A stretch of 57,504 nt of DNA from a virus: positions 1 to 57,504 of IMG/VR virus record IMGVR_UViG_3300036792_000158. One strand, written 5' to 3'. The position numbers and the translations under genes are program-made. Below are positions 16,109-23,462 of the stretch, in pieces. The stretch's first letter is position 1. Each line of letters begins with the position of its first letter. Under the pieces are notes generated by a model. That model ran no database searches. It saw only the letters and a list, made by a program, of their open reading frames with translations, and was not told the origin of the DNA.

Positions 16109-16267
16109 ATGATGCAACCGGACACCCGCACCCGCTCGCTCGAACAGTATCTCGCCGAGCTGGTCGAGCAATTCAAAAGCCTTCCGCTAACCTCCCGGCT
16201 GCGCCCGAAGCTGGCGCAGCGTATCCGCCAGGTCGAGGAGGAGATCGACGCGAGGCAGCCGCTATGA
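16109..16267 (+). CDS. Hypothetical small protein (52 residues)
   Basis: This is a 52-residue helical, charged protein. It starts with a tandem ATG and ends with a 4-base overlap with the HIRAN gene. It is the first gene after the attP region and heads the long rightward run of overlapping genes. Function unknown. Confidence 0.55.
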   Translation: MMQPDTRTRSLEQYLAELVEQFKSLPLTSRLRPKLAQRIRQVEEEIDARQPL

Positions 16268-16611
16268 CCGGCGGCGTCGCGGTGGCCGGGCTGTCGATCG
16301 ACACGGTGATTGTCGGCAGCGGCTATAAGGGCTGGCAGGCGATCCGCGCCGTCAAGATGATGGCGCCCGGCGATCAGGTGCGGCTCGTCCGCGAGCGCGA
16401 TAATCGTCACGACGCCAATGCCGTCGCCTGCCACTACCTCGGCATGCACGTCGGCTATGTGCCGCGGCAGGCGAACCCGCGCGTCGCCGCGGCGATCGAC
16501 GCCGGCGCCGAGGCAATCGCGATCGTGACCCACGCTGCCGGGGTCCACGAGTTCGCCGGCAAAACGAAGATCACCGTCGAGCCGAAGATCAAGATCAGCT
16601 GGGGAGCGTGA
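16264..16611 (+). CDS. HIRAN-domain protein
   Basis: This 115-residue protein consists of one HIRAN domain. The hallmarks are VRLVRERDNRHDANAVAC near residues 40-57 and HVGYVPRQANPRVAAAIDAG. HIRAN domains bind damaged or stalled DNA ends and in eukaryotes are found on helicases such as HLTF. A free-standing phage copy might bind DNA ends during replication or recombination. It is tightly coupled to its neighbours. Confidence 0.75.
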   Translation: MTGGVAVAGLSIDTVIVGSGYKGWQAIRAVKMMAPGDQVRLVRERDNRHDANAVACHYLGMHVGYVPRQANPRVAAAIDAGAEAIAIVTHAAGVHEFAGKTKITVEPKIKISWGA

Positions 16612-17069
16612 CGATGCGGCTCGCGATTGCGACGGCGGCGGCGTTGCGTCTGGTCGAGTGTTTGGAGGCGAGCGACGATCTTCTGGCCGGGCCCGAAATT
16701 TCGCGGCCGCGGCAGACGCGACGCGCCTTCGAGGCGACCGTCGCGGCGCCCGCGTTCTGGACGGGCGCGATCGGCGCGCATCGCCAGCTCTGCCGAATCG
16801 AGGAAGCCGACGGCCAGCCGACGGCGCGTTTGGCCGACCTGCACGCCATCGAGAAACATGCCCACGCGCGCGGCGATCTGCGCTGGCTTCCGGCCTATCG
16901 GCGATGGGCGGTGCGCGGGCTCGCCCTGACGGCGCTAATGCTGACGCTGAATGCGTGCGGCGGCGCGATGGCTCTATCCGCGGCCGGTGGCGCGATCACG
17001 CTGGCGAAGGATGTCGTCGGGCTCGACGTGTCGATCCACCAGCTCGAAGACGCGGAGCGCTGCAAATGA
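16608..17069 (+). CDS. Hypothetical protein with C-terminal lipoprotein-like segment
   Basis: This 153-residue frame begins with GTG overlapping the upstream stop (or with ATG at 16614). The N-terminal 100 residues are soluble and helical. The C-terminal 52 residues look like an independent lipoprotein precursor: a GTG at 16911 precedes RGLALTALMLTLNAC, a lipobox-type sequence, followed by a helical tail. It is either one membrane-anchored protein or a long gene with a nested small lipoprotein. Confidence 0.5.
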   Translation: MTMRLAIATAAALRLVECLEASDDLLAGPEISRPRQTRRAFEATVAAPAFWTGAIGAHRQLCRIEEADGQPTARLADLHAIEKHAHARGDLRWLPAYRRWAVRGLALTALMLTLNACGGAMALSAAGGAITLAKDVVGLDVSIHQLEDAERCK

Positions 17070-17284
17070 CGGAAGCGCAGGCAGCGCGCCGCTCCACGGC
17101 GACGCCGGCGGTGACTATCACGATCCCCTGGCATCTGCGCGGCCGGGTCGCGTCGCTGATCTATGAGGATGTCCGCCAGAACGAAGCCGAAGCGGCCGGC
17201 GCCCGGCGGAACAGCGTGCGGCACCGAAATCTGAACCGGAGGGCTAACGAGCTGCGCGATCTGGCTGACGAGATCGTGCCATGA
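17066..17284 (+). CDS. Hypothetical protein
   Basis: This is a 72-residue basic protein with a hydrophobic strand-like patch (AVTITIPWHLRGRVASLIY) and a helical Arg-rich tail. ATGA overlaps at both ends tie it to its neighbours. Function unknown. Confidence 0.55.
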   Translation: MTEAQAARRSTATPAVTITIPWHLRGRVASLIYEDVRQNEAEAAGARRNSVRHRNLNRRANELRDLADEIVP

Positions 17285-17844
17285 ACGAGTTGCGCTGGCG
17301 CTTCATCTTGGGCGGTCACAAATGGCTGCCTGACGTCGGATCGGAAGCTATCGCGTGGTTTTCCGCGAACCCGCTCAGCCACGTCGACCAGATAGTACCG
17401 GATGGCATTTCGTGGGCACGCGAAGGCTGGATGCTCGGCGCCCGTGCCGACGCGCTCGCAGGTCTGCCGGCCGGCTTCCGTCCGCGGCCGCCGAATTACA
17501 CGACGTTCAGCCGATGGGTCATCGTGAGCCTGCCGGTGACGGATCGCCAATACCAGCGCGCATGGGAATTCCACGAGGCCCAGCTTGGGAAGCCCTACGA
17601 CAGCACCGCGATCGTCGCGTTCCTCCTCAGCCGTGACTGGCGCCGCGACGATTCGTGGATGTGCTCGGAGGAGCAAACCGCAATGTGCGAGCACGCGGAG
17701 ATAATGCCCGCCGGCGAGCCGGCAGGGCGACATCTCTACTTCACGCCGAACAAGGTGACGCCGGCGCACTTCGCCTGCCTGCTCTCCGTATTGCCGGGTG
17801 TCGCGATCGAGCATTCGGCCGGGTTTGCGGGGAGAACCAAATGA
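17281..17844 (+). CDS. YiiX/permuted NlpC-P60-like protein
   Basis: This 187-residue protein has the order expected of circularly permuted papain-like (YiiX/NlpC) enzymes. An early His lies in SHVDQIVPDG, ALAG and RPPNY segments follow, then GKPYDSTAIVAFLLSRDW, and a later Cys in WMCSEEQTAMCEHA. These enzymes hydrolyse or transfer amide or acyl bonds. No signal peptide is seen. Its position in an early rightward block rather than the lysis cassette suggests a role inside the host. Confidence 0.6.
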   Translation: MNELRWRFILGGHKWLPDVGSEAIAWFSANPLSHVDQIVPDGISWAREGWMLGARADALAGLPAGFRPRPPNYTTFSRWVIVSLPVTDRQYQRAWEFHEAQLGKPYDSTAIVAFLLSRDWRRDDSWMCSEEQTAMCEHAEIMPAGEPAGRHLYFTPNKVTPAHFACLLSVLPGVAIEHSAGFAGRTK

Positions 17845-18062
17845 GCACCGCCGATTTCATCGAACGCGCGCTTCTTACCGACCGGCGGAACGCGGCCGCC
17901 GTTCTCGACGAGATCAAGCCGCGGCTGAAGGCGCAGGGGTGCGTCTGGTTTCGGATGCACACGGCCAGCGACGCCAGCGGGTATCCCGTCTTTATTGTGG
18001 AGGGCTGGAAGGTCCGCCCGCCGCTTGACGGCGAAGGCCCGCTGCCGGAGCCCCAGCCGTGA
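17841..18062 (+). CDS. Hypothetical protein
   Basis: This is a 73-residue protein with a helical N-terminus and a strand-rich centre (CVWFRMHTASD, PVFIVEGWKV). It is coupled by overlaps to both neighbours. No domain is recognised. Confidence 0.55.
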   Translation: MSTADFIERALLTDRRNAAAVLDEIKPRLKAQGCVWFRMHTASDASGYPVFIVEGWKVRPPLDGEGPLPEPQP

Positions 18063-18235
18063 CGCCGACCGTCGCGCTCGCGCTCGGGGTGGCCCTCGTT
18101 GCTGCCGCCGCCATTGCTGGGCTAAGCTGGTGGATCAATGTCGGATCGGCGCGCCGGCACTGGCGCCAGGCGCACGAGAAAACCGTGCGCGACTTCCGGC
18201 AGCAGTTCGGCCCCGACTGGACGCCCCCGGAATGA
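18059..18235 (+). CDS. Small single-pass membrane protein
   Basis: A GTG start overlapping the upstream stop as GTGA opens a 58-residue frame. One transmembrane helix (ALALGVALVAAAAIAGLSWW) is followed by a basic cytoplasmic tail. Its stop overlaps the next ATG. Function unknown. Confidence 0.55.
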   Translation: MTPTVALALGVALVAAAAIAGLSWWINVGSARRHWRQAHEKTVRDFRQQFGPDWTPPE

Positions 18236-18633
18236 GCACGATCCCGCCACCGCGCTACTTCCTGATGCGCCAGCGCCGCGACGGCCCGCTCGTGCCGGCC
18301 CGCCTGTGGTGGTGCGATCACGATCCGGCCGACCCCGACAACAAGCTCGACCGCGGGTATTCGCCCTATCCGCGCGCCGACATCGCCGGCCTCGAAGTCG
18401 ATCCCCAGCACATTTTCGACCGCACCATGAGCCAGACCGATCTGCGGCCCGGCGTGCCGGCGACGCACTGGAAGTACCCGCAGCCGATCACCGAGACCGA
18501 ATATCGCTATCAATTCGAGCGGATGCGCTGGGCCGAGCGAAACGCGCCGCAGGATCCGACACTGCGGCCGAAGGCGCCCGTCGATCCGCGCCAGGCACCG
18601 CTGCCGGATTTCAACAGGGAGAATGCCTTATGA
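18232..18633 (+). CDS. Hypothetical protein
   Basis: This is a 133-residue protein rich in Pro, Arg, Trp and Asp, with an N-terminal strand-rich part (YFLMRQRRDGPLVPARLWW). The start ATG overlaps the previous stop. It resembles no family I can name. Confidence 0.6.
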   Translation: MSTIPPPRYFLMRQRRDGPLVPARLWWCDHDPADPDNKLDRGYSPYPRADIAGLEVDPQHIFDRTMSQTDLRPGVPATHWKYPQPITETEYRYQFERMRWAERNAPQDPTLRPKAPVDPRQAPLPDFNRENAL

Positions 18634-18800
18634 ACGGCCAGAACGAATTGACACCGGCCGAGCGCGCGCTGATGGCGCGCACCCTCTCCGCGGTAAAGCG
18701 CTGGTGGCTGACACCGCCGGGCTCGCCGCAGGAACAGCCGCACGCCGAGCAGCTGATCGACGCTGTGCAGGACTTAGCGCGCGAGGTCGATAAGCGATGA
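18630..18800 (+). CDS. Hypothetical small protein (56 residues)
   Basis: This is a 56-residue helical protein. It is coupled to both neighbours by ATGA junctions. Function unknown. Confidence 0.55.
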   Translation: MNGQNELTPAERALMARTLSAVKRWWLTPPGSPQEQPHAEQLIDAVQDLAREVDKR

Positions 18801-19063
18801 GCGAGGCGAAGATTTTCGCGTCTCTGAAACTCGGCGACCCGATCGATGAAGATCATTTCGTCGAATTCTTCATCGACCCGGCCGCCGGCGTGACGATTTG
18901 CTTTCCCAACGCGCCTACTGAAGCTCCGCAGCAGATCACTATTGCGACGAGCCAGTTCATCGACGCGATGCAGGGGTTCCTGCTGCTGTTGGGTCAGCTT
19001 CCGTCGCCGGCCGAGCCGGTGCGCGAGCGACGCCGCTTTTCGTTGCAGGAGAAGCCAGAATGA
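18797..19063 (+). CDS. Hypothetical protein
   Basis: This is an 88-residue acidic protein. The middle is strand-rich (HFVEFFIDPAAGVTICF) and a hydrophobic helix (FIDAMQGFLLLLGQL) follows. Overlaps place it in the rightward operon. Function unknown. Confidence 0.55.
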   Translation: MSEAKIFASLKLGDPIDEDHFVEFFIDPAAGVTICFPNAPTEAPQQITIATSQFIDAMQGFLLLLGQLPSPAEPVRERRRFSLQEKPE

Positions 19064-19194
19064 ACGTGTGCGCCATCTGCCAAAGCGAGAAATGCCCGGC
19101 CGCGTCCGACGACGGCGCCGAATGCACCGGCGGCATCGGGCCGCTGCCGGAAGGTGAATACGCGATCGTCGAGCTGTGCCGGAACCCGTGCTGA
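19060..19194 (+). CDS. Small Cys-rich protein (44 residues)
   Basis: This is a 44-residue peptide with six cysteines (CAICQSEKC, EC, LCRNPC), probably zinc-binding. It overlaps the next gene, which is also Cys-rich, by 19 bases. Function unknown. Confidence 0.5.
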   Translation: MNVCAICQSEKCPAASDDGAECTGGIGPLPEGEYAIVELCRNPC

Positions 19195-19529
19195 TCGTCG
19201 ATCCGCGCAGCTGCAAGCGCCTGCAGGGCCGCAGCGTGCGCGAGTGCATCTGCAAGCTGCCGAACGAGGCGGGGTGGGCGCAGTGTCCCGAGGAGGCGCA
19301 GGGTCTCCTTGAGCCGGTTCCCGTCGACTCGCCGCCGCCGGCGCCCGCTGCCGCTGCCGCGAAGCCCGACGGCGAGCTGTTGATGGCGCCGAGCATTCAC
19401 GCCGTCGGCCGATCTGTGCTGCCGAGCCCGAGCGGCGAAATGTGCGAATCGTGCGGCAGCTTCAACACGGTGCGCACCGGCACCTGTGTCACCTGTCACG
19501 ACTGCTACCACGCGGGAGGCTGCGGATGA
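19176..19529 (+). CDS. Protein with a NrdJ-tail-like zinc ribbon
   Basis: This 117-residue frame begins at GTG. The C-terminus (GEMCESCGSFNTVRTGTC then VTCHDCYHAGGCG) closely follows the pattern CxxCGxxxxVRxGTCxxCxxCxxxxGC of the tail of B12-dependent ribonucleotide reductases (NrdJ). In those enzymes the tail cysteines re-reduce the active site. No reductase gene is in this genome. The N-terminal half has further cysteines and a Pro/Ala linker. It may be a reductase remnant, a thiol delivery protein, or a separate zinc-ribbon family. Confidence 0.5.
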   Translation: MPEPVLIVDPRSCKRLQGRSVRECICKLPNEAGWAQCPEEAQGLLEPVPVDSPPPAPAAAAAKPDGELLMAPSIHAVGRSVLPSPSGEMCESCGSFNTVRTGTCVTCHDCYHAGGCG

Positions 19530-19762
19530 TCATCTATCGCTACACGATGCAACGCACAGCGGCCGACGATCAAAGCTGGGAAACCGAAACACTGGTGGTG
19601 TCGCCGGCTGACTTCGGCAGCATCGCCGACTTGGCGCTGCGGGACACCTTTCAGAAATTGACCAACGGAAAGGCCGTGTTCGGCTCCCCGGGCGTCGGGT
19701 GCAAAGGGCCGTACACGATCACAAAGCTGGTCGTCGAAAAGATAGCGGACGAGCCCGGCTGA
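19526..19762 (+). CDS. Hypothetical protein
   Basis: This is a 78-residue protein with alternating strands (IIYRYTMQRT, TETLVVSP, YTITKLVVEKI). It is coupled to both neighbours. Function unknown. Confidence 0.55.
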   Translation: MIIYRYTMQRTAADDQSWETETLVVSPADFGSIADLALRDTFQKLTNGKAVFGSPGVGCKGPYTITKLVVEKIADEPG

Positions 19763-20700
19763 TGGCTGAAAACCAGCTCCTCGCGGAAGCCGAGGGCACG
19801 CCCGATCTTGACGAGTTCGAGGGCATGTCGACGCGCGACATCGCCGCGTCGATCGCGCTCTGGCCCGACGGCAGCGAGGATCAGCAGCGCGCCCTGGCGG
19901 CGCTGCGGGCTCGCGCGCCCGGCATCGGCCATAACCGGCCTCCGCTCGACGAGACGATCGACGACGAGATCGCGCCGCTGCGGGCCCGCGCCACCGAGCT
20001 GATCGACGTCGCCGCGAAGGCGGTCATCATCGACGACGTGAGCGCCGGCAAGGTGACGGACCTGATCGCGATGATGCGCGGACTGGAACGCGATCTTGAA
20101 GCGGCGCGCGAGAAGCGGGTGCGGCCTTACATCGACGGCCAGCGCTTGGTGAACGCGAAGTTCTCGGCGGTGATGACGCCGCTGTCGGCGGCCCGCCAGG
20201 GCGAGAACGGCCGCGGCGGGCTCCGTGGCGCGCTGACCGCCTATGACGACAAGCGCGAGCGTGAGGCGGAAGCCGAGCGGCAGCGGCTACGGGCGGAAGC
20301 CGAGGAGCGTGAGCGCCAGGCGGCCGCCGCGAGGGAAGCCGCCCAGCGTCAGACCATCACCGGAGGTTGGAGCGTACCCGCCGAGCTGGAAGCCCTGCGC
20401 GCCGCAGATGAAGCGGCCCGGCTGACCGAACGGGCCGAGGCGATCAGGCCAGACCCGATCCGCTCCCATCTTGGTCAGGTGAACAGGCGCCGCGACGTCC
20501 GGTTCAACATCGAGAACTTGCGGCTGGCGCTGGGCTGGCTCGTGAAACAAGACGGGCTGCGGAACAATTTGACCCAGGCGGTCAACACGATCCTCGGCGC
20601 GCACTTCCGCGCGATCGGTGTCGATGCGGTCGAGCGGGGCGTCAGCATCCCGGGTGTCAGGGTGTGGATCGAGAAGGGAGCGGCGAATGTGCGTCGTTAA
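19762..20700 (+). CDS. Coiled-coil protein upstream of RecT-like gene
   Basis: This 312-residue protein has a long charged coiled coil (about residues 150-230, rich in Arg, Glu and Ala) between an acidic N-terminus and a compact C-terminal domain (LRLALGWLVKQDGLRNNLTQ...). Phage proteins of this layout commonly precede single-strand annealing proteins and may assist recombination or replication. The start ATG overlaps the upstream stop as TGATG. The exact function is not known. Confidence 0.6.
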   Translation: MAENQLLAEAEGTPDLDEFEGMSTRDIAASIALWPDGSEDQQRALAALRARAPGIGHNRPPLDETIDDEIAPLRARATELIDVAAKAVIIDDVSAGKVTDLIAMMRGLERDLEAAREKRVRPYIDGQRLVNAKFSAVMTPLSAARQGENGRGGLRGALTAYDDKREREAEAERQRLRAEAEERERQAAAAREAAQRQTITGGWSVPAELEALRAADEAARLTERAEAIRPDPIRSHLGQVNRRRDVRFNIENLRLALGWLVKQDGLRNNLTQAVNTILGAHFRAIGVDAVERGVSIPGVRVWIEKGAANVRR

Positions 20701-20872
20701 ATTGCCTGCCATAGCGCTGCTGTCGATGCCGCTACTGGCGCTGCTGCCGATGGCGGCTCTGCCGGCGCCGACGCACGTCGAACAGGCCGCGGCGCAGGTG
20801 TCGCGCGCAACGACGATGTTATTGCGATCAGCCGAAACCAACGACGTCGGCTGCGAACCGGGCATCAAATAG
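20687..20872 (+). CDS. Small exported or membrane protein
   Basis: This 61-residue protein starts within the end of the upstream gene, after a strong AAGGGAG site. It has a hydrophobic N-terminal segment (LPAIALLSMPLLALLPMAALPAP) like a signal peptide or membrane anchor. A short helical region and a single Cys-containing tail follow. Function unknown. Confidence 0.5.
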   Translation: MCVVKLPAIALLSMPLLALLPMAALPAPTHVEQAAAQVSRATTMLLRSAETNDVGCEPGIK

Positions 20873-20883
20873 GAGGAGCAAAT

Positions 20884-22443
20884 ATGGCCGCACAGCAGCA
20901 GCAGCAACGGACGGATCGGCAGGTGGCGATCGTTCAGGAGCGCAACCGCGTCGCCCGCGAGATCAGCGACATCATCGAGGCCCGATCAGGGAATTTCGCC
21001 GACGTGCTGCCACCGCAAATCTCGGTGGACGAGTTCAAGCGAACGCTGCTGACCGCGATCAGCGGCAACCCCGATTTGATGTATGCCGACCGGCGCACGC
21101 TGATCAATTCGGCCGTGAAATGCGCCTCGGATGGGCTGCTTCCCGACGGCCGGCGCGCCGCGCTGGTGGTCTACAACACCAAGATCAAAGAGCGCGACCC
21201 GAACACCGGGCTCGACGTCGAGCGCCGGATCGACGCCGTTCAATATCTGCCGATGGTGTTCGGCATTCGCGAGCAGATGCGGAACAGCGGCGAGGTCGAG
21301 AGCGCCATCGCCGAGGCCGTACACAGGAACGATCAGTTCCGGTATCGGCTCGGCGACAACGCCTACATCGAGCACGAGCCGCCGCCGCTCGGCGAGGACC
21401 GCGGCGACGTGATCGGCGCCTACGCCATCATCAAGCTGCGCAGCGGCGAGATCATCCGCGATGTGATGGACAAGGCGCGGATCGAGAAGGCGCGACAGCA
21501 GAGCCGCGCCAAGGACTCGCTGATGTGGACGCAGTTCTACGGCGAGGGAGCCTGCAAGACGGTGCTGAAGCACGCTTCCAAGCAAGCGCCGCTGTCACCG
21601 AAATTGATGCGGCTCGTCCATCGTGACGAGGAGCCGATGGAGCTGACCCACGGCATCGACGAGCGGCGCGAGATCGGCGACCAGCACCAGGCCGAGCCCG
21701 AGCCGACGCGAGACGCGGGCCCGCGCCTGGTCGACCAGGTGGAGACAGGCCCACAATTCGCCGTCGTCGATCTGGACGGGGTGGAGAACCTGTTCAGCGT
21801 CGGCGGGCGAGCCCTCGAAGCGATGACGCTTCTCCTCGACGAAGCCGCGAAGACCGGCCTGGCGCAGCTCGAGGGCTTCTGGGAGACGAACGGGCCGACG
21901 ATCGAGCTGCTGGCCGCGTCCGGGTTCGGCGACAGGGTCGAGGAACTGGCCCGCCGGTTCACCGACGCACGAGCGCAGCTCAGCGCGCCCCCACCCGCGG
22001 CCGCCCAGACCGCCACCAGCACCGGCACCGTGGCCGCCAGCGCGTCAGCATCGGCCCAACCCGGGGCAAGGCTCGGCCTCGGCGTGCCCGAGCAGGGCGG
22101 CCAGGCGCCGGCGTCTGCAGGCCAGGCGGCGCCGGCGGCCGCGGCGACCGCGGACACAGGGGCCGCTACGGGCGAGCCCGCCGGCGAGCAACAGCAGGGC
22201 AGCGCGGATCGGCCCGAGAACCTGCACATCCCGCCGGTGATGAAACAGGGCAAGGCCGACTGGCGCACCTGGGCGGTGGCGCTGTTCCTGCCGAAGCTTC
22301 GTCGCCAGCGGGATCCTGTGATGCTCGCCTACCTCCTCGGTGACAACGAGGAGAACCTGGAACAAGCGCGGGCGACGCTGGGCAAGGATGATCTGGAAGA
22401 ACTGACCCGCGCCATCGCGCTGCAAAAACAGGCCGCATCCTGA
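20884..22443 (+). CDS. recT: RecT-family single-strand annealing protein
   Basis: This 519-residue protein has a RecT core in its first 260 residues (NPDLMYADRRTLINSAVKCA, LLPDGRRAALVVYNTK, VQYLPMVFGIREQM, GAYAIIKLRSGE). RecT proteins anneal complementary single strands during recombination-dependent replication. The C-terminal half has an Ala/Pro/Gln-rich linker (about residues 360-440) and a separate helical end domain, so it is longer than typical RecT. The usual exonuclease partner RecE is not recognised. A perfect AGGAGGAG-like site precedes the ATG. Confidence 0.85.
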   Translation: MAAQQQQQRTDRQVAIVQERNRVAREISDIIEARSGNFADVLPPQISVDEFKRTLLTAISGNPDLMYADRRTLINSAVKCASDGLLPDGRRAALVVYNTKIKERDPNTGLDVERRIDAVQYLPMVFGIREQMRNSGEVESAIAEAVHRNDQFRYRLGDNAYIEHEPPPLGEDRGDVIGAYAIIKLRSGEIIRDVMDKARIEKARQQSRAKDSLMWTQFYGEGACKTVLKHASKQAPLSPKLMRLVHRDEEPMELTHGIDERREIGDQHQAEPEPTRDAGPRLVDQVETGPQFAVVDLDGVENLFSVGGRALEAMTLLLDEAAKTGLAQLEGFWETNGPTIELLAASGFGDRVEELARRFTDARAQLSAPPPAAAQTATSTGTVAASASASAQPGARLGLGVPEQGGQAPASAGQAAPAAAATADTGAATGEPAGEQQQGSADRPENLHIPPVMKQGKADWRTWAVALFLPKLRRQRDPVMLAYLLGDNEENLEQARATLGKDDLEELTRAIALQKQAAS

Positions 22444-22571
22444 TGACCGTCTACGACTTCATTCACTGCGCCGGCTATTGGGCCGCTCGCCCGCGATGGT
22501 TTCATCGGGGTCCGGGCAAGGGGTTCTGCAACTTCCTGTTCGCCTATGACAAATGGAAAGGCGGCGAGTGA
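22443..22571 (+). CDS. Small aromatic protein (42 residues)
   Basis: This is a 42-residue peptide with many aromatic residues. It overlaps the RecT stop and the next start. Function unknown. Confidence 0.45.
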   Translation: MTVYDFIHCAGYWAARPRWFHRGPGKGFCNFLFAYDKWKGGE

Positions 22572-22795
22572 TGGCCGAGCTGTTCGCGCCGTCGCTCGCC
22601 GATCAGATCGCGTGCGTCGAGCGCGAGATCAGGATGCGCGAGCAGGTGTATCCGCGTCGCGTCGGCGATCGGAAGATGAAACAGGAAGCGGCCGATCGCG
22701 AGATCGCCGCCATGCGGGCCGTGCTCGACACTCTGCTAGCGGTGAAAGACGGCAGCATCGTCGCGCGCGTCGTCATGTACCGTTCGAGCAGCTGA
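22571..22795 (+). CDS. Hypothetical helical protein
   Basis: This is a 74-residue helical, coiled-coil-prone protein. It is coupled at both ends by TGATG junctions. Function unknown. Confidence 0.55.
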   Translation: MAELFAPSLADQIACVEREIRMREQVYPRRVGDRKMKQEAADREIAAMRAVLDTLLAVKDGSIVARVVMYRSSS

Positions 22796-23250
22796 TGCTG
22801 TACGGCTTCAAAAAGCAATTTGTCGATCCGATCCTCGACGGCCGGAAGGGCGGCACGATCAGAGTCACCCGGAAGGGCGGCGGCGATCGGCCGGGCGGGC
22901 ACGCGCGGCCGGGCGAGACGCTGCATCTGTACTACGGGCTCCGCACGCGCCAGTGCACGAAGATCACCGAGAAGATGTGCATCGGCAGCGTGCCGATCGC
23001 GATTCATTTCGACCCCAAGCCGCTCGTCCATATCGCGCTGTCGGAGCAGCGCAAGATGTTCTTCTCGACGCCGGCCGAGCTGGACGCGTTCGCGGTGTTC
23101 GACGGTTTCGCGGCATTCGAGGAGCTGGCCGCGTTCTGGCGGGCGACGCACGGCCCGGTGAAGATTTTCGACGGATGGCATATCCGCTGGCTGCCGCTGC
23201 CCGGCGAGAACGAGCCGCCCTGGATCCTGCCGCTGGAGTCGACTCGATGA
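22795..23250 (+). CDS. ASCH-domain protein
   Basis: This 151-residue protein carries an ASCH fold: FKKQFVDPILDGRKGGTIR gives the conserved lysines and TIR segment, and ARPGETLHLYYGLRT the following strand. ASCH proteins bind RNA or modified nucleosides. It is the first of two ASCH-like proteins in this genome (the other at 53753). The C-terminal 50 residues are a phage-type extension. Role unknown. Confidence 0.65.
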   Translation: MLYGFKKQFVDPILDGRKGGTIRVTRKGGGDRPGGHARPGETLHLYYGLRTRQCTKITEKMCIGSVPIAIHFDPKPLVHIALSEQRKMFFSTPAELDAFAVFDGFAAFEELAAFWRATHGPVKIFDGWHIRWLPLPGENEPPWILPLESTR

Positions 23251-23462
23251 GATGCGAAGACTGCCGCGGCGTCGGCAGCATGCGCGTCATGCCGCCGTGG
23301 CGACCCATAGAAGACCCGTTCCGAGACCCGCGCGTGATCGACACCGCAAGGCTGTTGGAACCGCCGCCGATCACCGTTCCGTGCCCGAGCTGCGGCGGCA
23401 CCGGCACCGCATCGTGCTGCGAGGGTGCCGTCGGGCTCGCCGGCGACGTGACCAATGGCTGA
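23247..23462 (+). CDS. DnaJ-type zinc-knuckle small protein
   Basis: This 71-residue protein has CEDCRGVGSM near the N-terminus and CPSCGGTGTASCC near the C-terminus, again the CxxCxGxG knuckle seen at 3507-3827. It overlaps the HerA-like gene by 8 bases. It is probably a zinc-binding adaptor. Confidence 0.55.
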   Translation: MRCEDCRGVGSMRVMPPWRPIEDPFRDPRVIDTARLLEPPPITVPCPSCGGTGTASCCEGAVGLAGDVTNG

